Assembly: GCA_039602395.1 (NCBI GenBank)
Contig: JBCNJP010000234.1
Location: 62,001-126,000 of the forward strand
Source of the DNA: Deinandra increscens subsp. villosa
Lineage: Eukaryota > Streptophyta > Magnoliopsida > Asterales > Asteraceae
Length of the DNA stretch: 64,000 nt
Reading direction: 5' to 3'
Positions 45,362-57,758 of the stretch are shown here, piece after piece (the stretch's first letter is position 1; each line of letters starts with the position of its first letter). Below the pieces are notes generated by a model. The model had not been told where the DNA came from. It worked only from the letters and a program-made list of their open reading frames with translations, and ran no database searches. The position numbers were made by a program, and so were the translations under genes.

Positions 45362-47970
45362 TGTGACAACTGGCAATTTCCCAGGTTAACCCCGTTAATA
45401 ACTTGTGTTGTATTTCGATAACGTTTGTTACCTTAGTTAACTAGAGTAGTTATGTGCACTGCACATGAGTCTAGACGTCGGTTAACTAACTTGAATAATG
45501 ATAATTTACGATTTTATGTAAATCGTCTTTTAATTTTATATAAATCATATTCTATGATTTCATGCGAACACTTTATCATTTTATGTGATAATTACCTTTA
45601 TAATATTATGTGTTTTATAGATATATACACATTACATTTCACGATTTTATTTGTTAACGTATCACAGAACCACATACGATCCTACGATTATAAAGTTGTT
45701 AGTATTGCGCGTAGTATTCCGAGATTTTATGTGAATCAATTATAAAATTATAAGTTCTTGTTTATGATTTTTGTGTACCGATTAGGGTTTACATCCTAAA
45801 TATATAATACATCGATTTTATTCGGTCACACATACGTATTCATAGAGTCAAAGTTAGTCTTCGTTAATATCGTTAGGATTAGTTCAAGATGAGGGGTTAT
45901 TCTTGCCATTTCATAAGCTCCTTTCAAACTAACAAAACCTGTAAGGGTCATTCTGTAAGTTCCTGAAACTTGGCTTCCTACTTTGTAAGTTATCGAGGGA
46001 CTCATTCTGTAAATTGACCAAAGTTAATCTAAACAATACGTGAAACCAAAACCGTCGACAACGTCCCTTGAATCTGGTTTCATGATTTTGCGATGACCGG
46101 AATGAAACTCCGGCCACCAGAGTTGTGGGGAAGAAGGTGATGGCGGGTGTGGATTGTATATATACTTAGGTGACTGGTTCACAATGTAATCAATTTGTAG
46201 CCCAGTTGGTTGACGAATGCGCTGGTGAGCGAGAGGTCTCGAGTTCGAACCCCAGCCTCCCTAGAATCCGATTTTCTTTTCCTGTTTTCTTAATCGCTGG
46301 AAACAGTCTATGCTATTTTGATTGATTAAAATGCTTGCCAGCGAGATCATGACACAAATGAGCCATTGCCCCAGTAGTCAGGGAGTGGCTTTCCAATCAA
46401 TAGGTCACAGGTTCGAGTCCTGTGACCCTGAATTCTTTTTACTGTTTTATTATTTTTGTGACTTGAAATATCCCTTGGTCCAGAAACCCAAAATTTCTTT
46501 TGCACGACTATTTAATCTCGACCCACGAACTTCCCATAAACCCCGTTAGAGTACCCGTTGAACTTTTATAATATGAAAACAATATAATTTAAACGAATTA
46601 AAATTTGATGTTTTCGTTATTATTAATATAAATTAGATTTACACATAGAAATATATTTGTTTTTATTGTCATGTACTCATATACAAGTGTACATTTTAAA
46701 ATTTTTCTTTAAACTCATGAAACTTTGACACGGCATATAAATAAATATATATATATATATATATTGACGTTTTATTTTTCACACTTATGACTACACTCCG
46801 ATATTTATATTTATGAACGTATATGTTTACCCGATGATCTCTACATTTATTAATTGGAAAAACATACGCACATTGAGTTTTGTAAATCTTTGCGTCCTCG
46901 ATTAAATGTCATTTGTGACTACTTTCGAACAAACGATTTTTATCACGTACTGAAATCTATCACCTACATCACAACTGGAATTACTTGATAACAACACCAT
47001 CGTCTAGGCTGTTACTCATGTGTGGACACACACTTACGTATGGAAAATCGATAGGTGCTCGGTAGTTACGGAAGACACGAAGTCTTACTAAATTGTACCA
47101 GCGCACCCTAAGGTGAGTTACACAACCTTTTACGTTATGTCCGGTTTTGGACGATAACACACGCAAACACGTTACACCCGGGTTAGGGTGATAACACGAT
47201 AACTATTATGTATGATTAAAGTAGAAATCCAGTATATATATCACATGTTCATGTAAAATGCTTTATCTTTGAGAATCCTTACTTATCAAACCGTTAATAG
47301 CGAATAGCAAGGGGATATTGGGTAGTACTACTGGGGTCTGACAAACCCCACTCAGCGGGCACGAGATGCACCACCCGACTGGCGGTCAGACTGAGAACAA
47401 TGTCAGCCTAACTTACCGTGATCAAGTAGACACGAGGAAAGCAAAACACGTAAGGATTATTCCTACAACTAATTGGTCAGCTTCGGTTGCGAACGTTTTA
47501 GTGACATGAACTTAGGCTCGCTACCCACGATATGGATTGTACTTGTAATATACATACTTACATACGAATAAAGACTGTTGTATTCGTACTACATAATTAT
47601 ACCTAGATATACTTATGTGCTTATGTGAACTCACCAACATTAGTTGACACTTGATCTTATGCATGCTTTGCAGGACGCTAGGAGAATCTGATTTTTGGGC
47701 ATGTACGTTGGATAAAACCCTTTATTTTGGGAAATTGTTTTCAAATCTTTTTAACTTGAACGGGTATTTACTTATCGGGCGCTTGTTCGCGCAACTTGAC
47801 TTTTATATGCTTCCGCTAAACTTTGAACTTTGGTTTTGATATTTCCCGTTTGTGGATATATTTACAATTTGAACCCTTAACTTATGTTTAATGTAACTAA
47901 TGACTCGGGTCCTGGTCTGGTTCACACCCCACACGGTAAAACTCCGTTAGTGGAAATTGGGGGTGTGACA
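45362..47970 (+). repeat. Solo LTR E (C-related family, plus orientation)
   Basis: Starts TGTGACAACTGGC and ends GGGGGTGTGACA, the reverse complement of the TGTCACACCCC end seen in B. It is flanked by GTTAA/GTTAG, a 4-of-5 match. No primer site or internal region adjoins either side, so it is read as a solo LTR left by recombination. Blocks such as TAGGGTTTACATC near 45785 correspond to element C read in the other direction. It contains two tRNA-like modules. Confidence 0.7.
46195..46435 (+). repeat. Paired tRNA-like modules in LTR E
   Basis: Module 1 (46198-46262) has A-box TAGCCCAGTTGG, a perfect match to TRGCNNARYNGG, and B-box GTTCGAACCCC. Module 2 (about 46360-46430) ends in a T-arm-like hairpin: GTCACAGG and CCTGTGAC pair around a TTCGAGT loop. 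Neither has a pairing acceptor stem, so they are not tRNA genes. Confidence 0.6.
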
Positions 47971-47975
47971 GTTAG

Positions 47976-49819
47976 TGACTTAAGTGGGTTGTTGTTTTAG
48001 CTTCCGGGTTTAGCTCCAAACCCACCCTTGATCTTGATTATGGAAGGAAAGTGATGATAGAAAGAAGAGATAATCATGAATATGATGAAGAAAAACAAGG
48101 GATTAGTAAGATAGGAATAGATGATTATTAGAGAAAAGATGAGAAAGTGATAATGATTAATAGTTTACCTTAAATTTAGATGAAGTCTAGGAGTATTTAG
48201 AAGCTTGAGATGTGATTCAAGATGATGAAAAGTGGAGGTGGTGGTGGTGGTTTAGGGTGGTCCAAATGGTAGAAAGAAGGAGAGAGTAGAGAGAAGTGTT
48301 TGATGTTTGAAGATTTGGTTCAAGTGGTTAAGTGTTAGAGAATGTTTAAGTATATAAGAAAGTGGTTGACAGGGGCTTGGTTCACGGTTTAAGGTGGACC
48401 GAATGGGGGTCGGGTTCAAACCAAAAAGAAAGGGAGAAGGGGAGAGCTTGGACTTGGCTTGAACCCACTTGAAACAATAGTTATTGTGGCTAGGAAAATG
48501 GTCCAAGTGGGGGGTGTAGAGGTGCACATAAACCGGCTCAAGGAAGGGAAGGAAAAAGGGGGGAAAACTTGCACAATGGGTATTAACCATTGTGTATGTT
48601 CTTGCCTTGTCTCATATCTAGCAACCATACCATGGGATCTAGGGACAACTAGGGATGATGAGGATTAGTTGTCATTTTAGCATGTGACTAACACAAGAAA
48701 TATCTAGTACATGGTTAGGGGAGATTGGTTGGATTCGGTTGGAACTGAACAAGAGGAAAGGGAAAGAAGAATCGGAAAAGAAAAAGTATAGGAGAGGGTT
48801 CGAACTCAGGAAAAACCGGGAAGGAAAGAAAAACAGGAAAGAAGTGGGTCGGCGGGCTGGGCCAAAAGGAAAGGGAATGGGACGAGGAAAAAGGAAAGGG
48901 AATTGGGCCTTCGGGCCTGTTAGGCCGGTTGGGTCCACTAGGCCATACGGGGCTTCGGGTCGGGTCAGGATGACTCGGGTTGGCCCACTGGTTCAAGTCG
49001 GATCATATTGGGCCTCGGGTTAGGTTAAAAACTTAATTGGGCCTATTTTGGGCCTATTGGGCCGTAAACCACAACCTTGGGTCGAAACCATTGGGTTTGG
49101 GCCATATACCCATGTTGGGCCAAAACAGGTTGATCCGAGTGAGTCCAGTGAATGATCGTTCTGGTTGAAATGTCAAAGTGGTTTGAAAATGATAATGTCA
49201 CGAGATTGAACGAATGCGAACGAATATACATTTTATGAACGGATGAAAATGGAATATTGTTCGGATTGATTGAAATGGAATTGGAACTAGTCTTGATGTA
49301 TTATGATTGATTTGCATACTTTGAATGTTTATGATTGATTAAAATTAAATGCGGTTCATCACGAAAATATATTTGTTTGAATTTGACGTTTTAAATCTAA
49401 ACGAACGTTTAGAGTAGGTTTGTTTGAAAATAAAAAAATGTTTTGAATAAAACGAATAGGTTTACCAATTGCAAACTTTGGTTTGTAGAATAAAATCATT
49501 GTTTGAATTAATGATATGTTTTGAATATGTTACGGCGTAACGAAATTTTTGAAAATATAAAATGAAATATTCTATATTTCTTATTAGTTAAATTCCACCA
49601 ATTATTCTAATGGAACTTTCTTGTTATTTAAGCTCCAATTTGAATAAATATAGAACTTTGTTGTTGATTTTCGATACGGATATGGGTTGTCAAGTCTAGT
49701 TTAACTATGTTCGCACGCGGGTTCACTTAATTCGACTAAATTAAGTCTAACGCACATAAATAATCAGTTAATTACATGTAAATATAATAGTAAAGTTAAC
49801 CTGGAATTCCGGATTGTCA
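47976..49819 (-). repeat. LTR-like segment H
   Basis: The right edge on the minus strand reads TGTGACAATCCGGAATTCC, similar to the LTR start of E and C, and the flank GTTAT follows. On the minus strand it has a TATA-like TATATACTTAA near 48343-48356 and a pyrimidine-rich leader with CACCACCACC. At 48720-49030 it is rich in GGGCC words. The left edge is not a clean terminus; E and C appear to have inserted in it. ORFs on both strands at 48670-49020 reflect purine/pyrimidine bias. Confidence 0.5.
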
Positions 49820-49824
49820 CAGTT

Positions 49825-51734
49825 ATATAAGCTCAAAGGATCTGAGCAGATTTATAGTTTCCACTTCATTGTGTTAAAGCTCACAAGATTGCTCAAGTTT
49901 TTGTGAAGATAGATGATCCGAACAAGAAGAGCAACTTCTCAAACTGACCTTAAGCTGGTCAGAAGTCTCCACATTATCTTCTTGCGGATCAAATTCTACT
50001 CCATTTAGTTCTTCGGGTGAAATACGGGACAAAAATATGAAAAGGAGAATGTGTTATCAATGTCGTTAAAGAGGACACATTGCACAAGATTTTTCTGAAA
50101 ACATTGACAAGGAAGAAGACTTCAAAATATTCTTCTTGTGGATCAAATGTTACATCTCTCAGTCCTACATCAAAATGGGTTTCAAAGCTTCGTTCTCAAC
50201 ATAATAATTGTTACGATGCTTTTGAAACTAATTTTTTTGATGATGTGCAGGATCTGTTGAAGAACAGGACAAAGACCTCAAGTGTTAAGATTGTATTCTG
50301 ATGATAGCTTGACGGAAACTTGTATTTTTCCTGATTGTCGTAAATGCTATCAATGCAATAAAAGAGATCACATAGTTATAAATTGTGCTACAAATATTTT
50401 GAAAAAGGTAAAAAGCCATCTGATGGTAAGCCTGCTAACCCGGTCAAGATTTTAAATCAAATAGGAACAGTTTTTGATGAGTCCAAACCTTTCAAGTTTG
50501 TTCCTAAGCATGTTGCTAAGGAAAAGGGTGGTCCTTCAAAGGGCAACTCTGTTTTTGACTCGTCAAAACCTGGCACACCACAGGTGATGTGGAAACTTAA
50601 AGTGGTTCCAAGGGAAAGGATGACACTGGTCAACCTGTAGCCAAGGGCTCGGGTCAGTTTAAAAACTAATCAGTTTTGACTGCTGTCTGCAAGTTTTTTA
50701 AGAAGACCAATCGGTGATTGAAAGGTTGATGATAGTGGAAAATCTGGTTTAATTTAAATTCAACGATCTTCTCTTTGAAATTAATTTCTAAAATCTAAAA
50801 CTGGAAGGTATCTGTGTCAGTTGATCATTTTATTTCTTTACATTTTGGTTATAGTTTTTTTTTCTTTTGGGGGGGGGGGGGTGAGGGGGGGGGGGCGGAT
50901 GGGGGGAGATTGAAAAATCCAAAAATAGTGTCTTTGCATTTGAAAAATAAAAAAAATCCAAAAATAGAGTTTTTCACTTTAGGGGGAGAACATAGGAATG
51001 CAAAATGAAAAAAGATTAAAAATTGAGAAATTAATCTGACACAATTGGGAAATGATGGTACATTGGCTAACGTAACTGACTCATGGGTAGAGTAGATGAC
51101 AAAACCATAGATCATTGTTTGATGTGCTAGGTAGGCTCGTCAAATCAGAAAGTATTCAAATGTGATATAACTAAATGCTATGCTTGACCTAGTGGACAAC
51201 ATCTTGAAGCGTATATCAAGATATATAAAAAGATGTGATAAAGATAATGGGAAGTCACTGTAAACATGTGTTTATTTTAAAAGATTTAAACTTGTTTTAT
51301 TTTCTTTATTTTCTCAAATGAGCGGACTATCTCTGCGTATACGGAAGTATGAACCTGATAATTGTTCATTTAAGGTTCTGCTTTATTTTCTTTGGGGTTT
51401 CGTTCAATCATCGGATTTTCTCTGTGTGTCCACACGACCGACCTGATTGTTTTTTATTGAACAACTTCAAATTGTTTTATTTTTCTTATTTTTATTAAAT
51501 ATGAGGCCTTATCTGTGTATTGAAATATCGATCTTAAGCCAGACGATTTAACTTTCTTATTTCTTTTGCATGGGACACAATTGTCATTATCAGAATTCAA
51601 TCACTATGTGTTAACCACAAGTGAAATCACAAAAATGTGATATAAAAGATGTCTGAATATGCCTGATAGTGTGGGATCCACTAGCCAAAGCAAATTAATA
51701 ATACTTTAACATATCCAGATTTTATGAGTATGAT
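49825..51734 (+). pseudogene. Sirevirus-like gag and 3' remnant (plus strand)
   Basis: Two CCHC zinc knuckles are readable. One at 50052-50093 has a stop inside and Phe for the last Cys. One at 50345-50386 is intact (CYQCNKRDHIVINC). A tail frame follows with KPFKFVPKHVAKEKGGPSKG and VMWKLKVVPRERM, which resembles the minus-strand gag of element F (MKWKLKVVSK). G-rich runs lie at 50871-50902 and an AGGGGGAG polypurine motif near 50982. The 3' part (51000-51734) matches 52990-53350 and 57090-57470 in inverted orientation. Stops and missing pol show a dead fragment. Confidence 0.75.
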
Positions 51735-52124
51735 TGTAACACATCTGGTAAAACCATCGAGATCGAAATTGGAATTACATAAGAATAATAAAAGAAAACG
51801 GAAATTTTTGACCTCATGCGGATCACATGAGGCTTTGGATTACATACATGTGGTCTGCATGCCCGATGGATCTTTGGTTCGGGTTAGGATCCGCACGCCA
51901 TTCGCGCTCCATGCGATCCACATCGGTCCTAAAACTATAAAAAATGTGTTATGCGATACACATCGGTCCTAAAACTATAAAAAATGTGTTTCTTCACAAA
52001 TCTGCTCACTTCTCCCCTAACCAGCTGAAGAACACTCTCCTCTCGACTCATCCACCCCTATGAAGATAGAATCCAGCCAGTGGGAGCTTCAACCATCAAG
52101 TTTCAAGCTCATTTGGGTTCTGTG
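51735..52124 (+). repeat. A-type gypsy LTR fragment, left part
   Basis: TGGTAAAACCATCGAGATCG and the following 380 bases match the LTR of element A (10560 downward) in the opposite orientation, through the leader and AACCATCAAGTTTCAAGCTC. Element F interrupts it, and the match resumes at 60918. A 40-bp local duplication (TCGGTCCTAAAACTATAAAA) lies at 51922-51989. Ends with CTGTG at 52120-52124. Confidence 0.85.
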
Positions 52125-52460
52125 TGAAATTGCGTGAGCATTGGATCGTTTGCTAATCTAGTGATTATGAGATGTAACGAAAAAAAATGTAAATACAAAT
52201 AAAAATTTGTATTGATAAGCTTGAGAAAAAACCCACATAGAAACACACACAAAAAGTATAGAATATGGCCAAGAAGTGCTAATCTCTATACAAGACAACC
52301 TATTTATAGATGCAAAACCACGATCATCCGAACTGCCAGTTCGGACAAGTTCGTGTGAGTCCGAACTGGCAGTTCGCCTTAAGTTCGGATCAACACATCT
52401 TTGTAACTCTTTGTCTTGTATTTAATACTTCACATGAAGACCTAGAATTATGCATCAACA
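52125..52460 (-). repeat. Left (3') LTR of element F
   Basis: On the minus strand a TATAAATA box lies at 52301-52308. Just upstream are two palindromes: TCCGAACTG/CAGTTCGGA at 52327-52345 around a single C, and CGAACTG/CAGTTCG at 52362-52376 around a single G. Confidence 0.93.
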
Positions 52461-53349
52461 AACTCCCCCTCGGCATGTGCTGTATCAACTTCCACATAAG
52501 CTTGTATCTTCAATCAAACTCTCCCTTAACTTGACGATGAGTCTGATTTCGAATACTTGACATTGTAGCGCGTGAAACCTCTTTCTCAACAGCTTCATAA
52601 GACTTGATGTTCTTTTTCCACTTAGACAACTGCCAATATAAATAATCTTGGCGCAAAACGTTTATTCGAGACTCCAAGATATTTTGATTTTGAAATTAAT
52701 TTCATATTCCGTGTTGATCAATCGAAAAGAAATAAGAAGTAAAATCTTTTTGATTTTCCAAAACTTTATATCAAAACACATCTAAAATCTTTTTGGTATT
52801 TTCTGATATTGAAAAGATAATGCAATACATAATCATACACTATTTTTGTCTTTTGTGAGAAACATCACGACTTGGGATCATATTGGACATAACATGCTGA
52901 ACTACACTTCAATTTCTATTATTGTAGCACATAATCCATGTCAATTGCAGATATAATTTGTCCAACTTTAAACTCTGGCATAATCATACTCATAACATCT
53001 GGATATGATAAGGTATTATTTAGATTTGCTTTGACCAGTGTACCCCACACTATCAGACATACTCAGATATGCTTTGCTTATCACATTTTGTGATTTCAGT
53101 TGTGATTTAACACACAGTGATTGTATTCATGATATAGTCAACTGTGTTCCATGCAAAAAGAAATAAGAACGTTAAATCATCTACCTAGGTCGATCTTTCG
53201 ATACGCAGGTAAAGCCTCGGATTTAACAAAATAAGAAAATAAAAAAAGTTGATATTGTATAACCCAAAAAAAATCAGGTTGGTCTTGTGGACACGTAGAG
53301 AAAGTCCGATGAATTATACGAAACACCTAAGAAAATAAAGCAGAACCTT
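52461..53349 (-). other. 3' region of F, before the nested insertion
   Basis: Starts with the polypurine tract (52461-52473) and is otherwise non-coding. 52990-53350 matches 51480-51730 in inverted orientation. Likely the downstream part of the element left after pol was lost. Confidence 0.65.
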
Positions 53350-53354
53350 AAATG

Positions 53355-53980
53355 TGTTAGGACCGATTTTCACTACGAGAATCTCGATCTTGAGCAAGAA
53401 CGAGTTCGGAATCGAAAACTCAAAACAAATGAAGAAGATGATGATGATGAATCATGAATAATCATAAACTAGAAAGATGAAGAACATATCGAATGATTTC
53501 ATATAACCGAATGATTAGTTACAAGAAATCATGAAGAACACTTTCTCTCTCTAGAATCCATGACTCACTCTCTCTCTCTAGAATGGAAATCTCACACTCT
53601 ACAAGAAAAATCATCATCTCCCCATTCGGAGACTCCTTTACTTGTAATGGGCACCCTCACTATATATAGTGAGGGTGACTAACAACAGAAAAACATAAAA
53701 ACTAAACAGAATTACAAGTAAATGAAATAAACATAAATATTAATTAAATCAAAGTTGATTTAATTAATACGAAGCTTGACTCGCTCGAACCGATCTTCCG
53801 TTGACTTTTACGTTGACCGTTGACCTGAACAGTTGACTTTTCCAGAAAACGGTCTTCGGTCCAAACTGCAAGCCTCGAGCATCACAACCCGGTCTCTAAA
53901 TCGATTCACATGGATTCTTCAGTCAAATGCTTCGGTAAACATATTTGATGGCGTCAGTCACATGGATTTTTGTTCCAACA
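53355..53980 (-). repeat. Left (3') LTR of the nested element
   Basis: Contains a perfect 26-base palindrome at 53652-53677 (arms CACCCTCACTATA and TATAGTGAGGGTG) whose centre is a TATATA box. Also CT microsatellites near 53545-53580 and a GATGATGATGA run. The small plus-strand ORF at its right end is shared with the other LTR. Confidence 0.95.
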
Positions 53981-56457
53981 ATTCCCCCTTGACTGATGCT
54001 TTTAAATCTGTTCAACTGCTGAAGAACCGCTCTGTCGTACATCTTCAATGAGAAACTGATAAATCAGAGACAATCTGTCGTAGAAATTCCCCCTCTGAAT
54101 AAGCTTCTTCTGTTCTCGTTGCTCCAGTTCGAGATCCAAGTGTTCCGCTCACTCGGTTCACACGGTCGGGTACAATACTGAGAAAATACTACATCTCGGA
54201 GTCCAAACCGCAACAAACCGAATCAGATAAACCAGTCAATCACTGAAAATGCTCCAACTCCGAATAATCGACCCGATATCCAAATCCATAATAATTTCTC
54301 CTGTTTCTCTAAATCTCCCCAAAAACATCAAGTCGGAAGCGTAAAAATGAGATGCGGAGAGTCGAACCGTCGCAATCGGTTGCCTAGAGAAACCAGATAA
54401 ACAATCTTGAAATTGGACAATCTTGCGAAAAGCCAGAAGCCGGATGCTGACAGTTGTGAATAATTTGTGTGACTGAGGTTGGATGCGAAAATAAAATAAA
54501 CAGCCAAATTTCTTCAATAATCGGTCATCCGAGAGATTTAATCGGATAAATTCCAATATTTAACTGAGATTCCAGTTAATCCAGTTAGTTGACGACAGCG
54601 CTGCATCCACTAAAAATAAAACCGTGAGATATAACGAGAAATCTGAGTAATTAACCGGATAATAAAGCTAGCCCGTCAGTGATCGATAGCAAACGTTGCG
54701 CGTGACGTCAATAAACGAGAACCCCAATAATAAACGGAATAAATCCTTGACCAATAAAAATTTTCGCAATTTCGTTCGGGCGTTATCTCCGTTAGTCTCG
54801 TAAAAGACTAATAAAAAATACCCCGCATTTAATTAAAATGCAGAAAATTTAATTAGTTGAGAAAAATCTCTCCAAGAAGACCATAATCCTTGTCAAAATA
54901 AACCAATCAATCAGATTTCAATCCAAAAAGACCAAAATCCGTGTGTAATGGGAACTGGCCAATCAGAATGAAGATTCAAGCTGATCCAACGGTGGAAAAT
55001 AAACTGATCCAATGGCTACAGGAGCTGATCCTCGTGAAATGGCGGCTGGCCAATAAGAGGCCAGCTGAGAAAGCACACACTCAAGATCAACGGTTGAGAT
55101 CTGAAGCCATCCAACGGCTTAAATTAGCTGATCCGTGTAAAGGCAGCGCTGGCCAATGAGAGGCCGACAGCGCAAAGCCTTTAACGGCTCTTTCTCGTTT
55201 GCTGGGCCCACACGTTTCCTCCTTTTCCAGCGAATTGTTTTCTCCAGTGGGTCCCACCTGAATGCTGTCTTCCAATAAAAAATCGACAACGACAAATGAG
55301 TGTAGGGATTGACCGACAAGGAGAGAGAATAACATTCCTCTCTGGCCAGTGCGGCTGCGACACGTCATCGTCTTCATTAAACAACCTGCGAAACCCTATA
55401 CCACCGGAAATAGTCGCCTGAAAAACGTGGGTTGCCGGAAAAACGTATAATGCTCATATCTCCCATAATACTCAAGGAAATTCCGCGAATTTTATGTCCC
55501 TGAGCTCGTAGCGACGTCCTCTACAACCCTTAACGATCAAATTCATCTGAAACAAACTCGAAAGAAAACCCAGTAAACAAGTTCGCTAAGAAACAAGTCC
55601 GCTAAAGCCACCAGAAGTCCGCTAAGGCACCTCTGAAGTCCACTAAGGACTCAAGTTCGCTAAGCACAAAACAAGTTCGCTAAGCTTGTTCAAGTTCGCT
55701 AAGCCGACCAGAAGTCCGCTAAGACCAGTAAAGTCCGATAAGAACTTATACAAGTTCGCTAGGAGCATCTTCAAACCTTCAAAACTGATGAACAAATCTG
55801 GAAATCGATGAACAGTGAAGAAACTTACTCATGAACTTGAAATCTGCACAGAAACAATCGGAAAACCCATAATGATGCACGAGATATGTAGCTAAACCAT
55901 TCACGACCATGTTGTGGCCACCAACACTCAATAAACAGTAGCTAATCGGATCAAATCAGTCTCCAATTTTCTGGAAATCTTCAAGAACACGAAGAACACC
56001 ATGAAACACACACTAGTGTGTGGTTTTCCAGATCTGCCCAAACTGTTGAGAATCAGACGAAATGGATGCTTCCAGTGGATCCGGAACGCGTTTTCCACTG
56101 AGAATCATACCTCATATCATCCAAATCCATGAAGAAATGCCCAGAAAACGAAGAATTAAACTCAAAAATCTTCAAAATCTTCAAATACGGGAAAAACTTC
56201 AAAGTTCCAAAAATAACTTCGGATCTTCATTTGTCCACCAGATCTGAAGATGTAGAACACTAAATAACATCCTGATGCACTCCCAAACATGAATCTATCA
56301 TCCATATCATCAGAATCCATCCAGAAATGAAGAAAAATTAGAAAAAGTCTCTAAAAACTAAGTTTTCTCATCTTCACCATTCAAGCTCAAAATCACAGAT
56401 TCGAGTGACCAGATTCACGGTGAGATGAATCTGAACGGTACCCGCTCTGATACCATT
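53981..56457 (-). other. Non-coding interior of the nested element
   Basis: No frame resembles a retroelement protein. At 55570-55770 a dozen copies of AAGTTCGCTAAG or AAGTCCGCTAAG are spread at 15-30 base intervals. At 54930-55200 the words CTGATCCAACGG and GCTGGCCAATRAGAGGCC recur. Primer-binding site at 56440-56457. Confidence 0.75.
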
Positions 56458-57085
56458 TGTTAGGACCGATTTTCACTACGAGAATCTCGATCTTGAGCAA
56501 GAACGAGTTCGGAATCGAAAACTCAAAACAAATGAAGAAGATGATGATGATGAATCATGAATAATCATAAACTAGAAAGATGAAGAACATATCGAATGAT
56601 TTCATATAACCGAATGATTAGTTACAAGAAATCATGAAGAACACTTTCTCTCTCTAGAATCCATGACTCACTCTCTCTCTCTCTAGAATGGAAATCTCAC
56701 ACTCTACAAGAAAAATCATCATCTCCCCATTCGGAGACTCCTTTACTTGTAATGGGCACCCTCACTATATATAGTGAGGGTGATTAACAACAGAAAAACA
56801 TAAAAACTAAACAGAATTACAAGTAAATGAAATAAACATAAATATTAATTAAATCAAAGTTGATTTAATTAATACGAAGCTTGACTCGCTCGAACCGATC
56901 TTCCGTTGACTTTTACGTTGACCGTTGACCTGAACAGTTGACTTTTCCAGAAAACGGTCTTCGGTCCAAACTGCAAGCCTCGAGCATCACAACCCGGTCT
57001 CTAAATCGATTCACATGGATTCTTCAGTCAAATGCTTCGGTAAACAGATTTGATGGCGTCAGTCACATGGATTTTTGTTCCAACA
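56458..57085 (-). repeat. Right (5') LTR of the nested element
   Basis: Matches 53355-53980. The same TATA-centred palindrome is at 56757-56782. Differences seen: one extra CT near 56680, C to T near 56783, and T to G near 57049. Confidence 0.95.
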
Positions 57086-57758
57086 AAATGAACAATACTA
57101 GGTCTGTCTTGTGGACAAATAGAGATAATCCGATCATTTAAGAAAATAAAGAAAATCAAACAAGTTTAAATCTTTGTAAAATAAACACATGTATACATAG
57201 TGATTTCCCATTTCTTTTCACATACCATTTCTTGAGATATCTTGAGATATGCATCAAGATGTTGTCCACTAGGTCAAGCATCAGATTTAGTGTATATCAC
57301 ATTCGTATACTTTCTGATTTGTCGAGCCTACATAGCACATTGATCAATGGTCTTATGGCTTTTTCATCTACTTTATCCATAAATCAGACAAGGTCAGCCA
57401 ATGTACCATCATTTCCCAATCATGTCGGATACAATTTCTCATTTTTCAATGTTTTAGTCTTTTCAAATTTTCTCCCCCTAAAAATGACAAACTCTATTTT
57501 TAGATTTTTATTTTTACGATTTGAAAAAACAACACACTATTTTTGTACTTTTCAAAAACAAACTCCCCCTCAAAATGAGAAGCAGTGAAAAACAAATGAA
57601 AAATTGATCAATCAACACGAATACTTGCAGTTTAGCATTTTGAAAACACAAAATTTGATTTAGAAATTCATGTTAAGTTATCACATATATTTCACCACCA
57701 ACAACCTTTCAATTACCGATAGGTCTTCCTGAAATACCTGCTGACACCAAATAAAACA

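Larger units (their letters stand above)
53355..57085 (-). mobile_element. Nested non-coding LTR retrotransposon, 3.7 kb
   Basis: LTRs 53355-53980 (626 bp) and 56458-57085 (628 bp) begin TGTTAGGACC and end TTCCAACA. AAATG flanks both sides (53350-53354, 57086-57090). The minus strand has a perfect TGGTATCAGAGC primer site at the right LTR and polypurine tracts at 53981-53996 and 54086-54097, so two tandem copies. The LTRs differ by eye at two bases plus one CT unit, the most similar pair in the window. The 2.5 kb interior has no gag or pol and is too long for a classic TRIM; LARD-like is the best label. Confidence 0.95.

Noticed and set aside
46198..46430. Possible functional tRNA genes
   Set aside because: A and B boxes are good, but acceptor stems do not pair and the anticodon arm is not standard. 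Kept as tRNA-like modules only.
48672..49023. Opposing ORFs of 88-94 codons, Pro/Phe-rich and Lys/Arg-rich
   Set aside because: Caused by a purine-rich strand in LTR H; low complexity on both strands.
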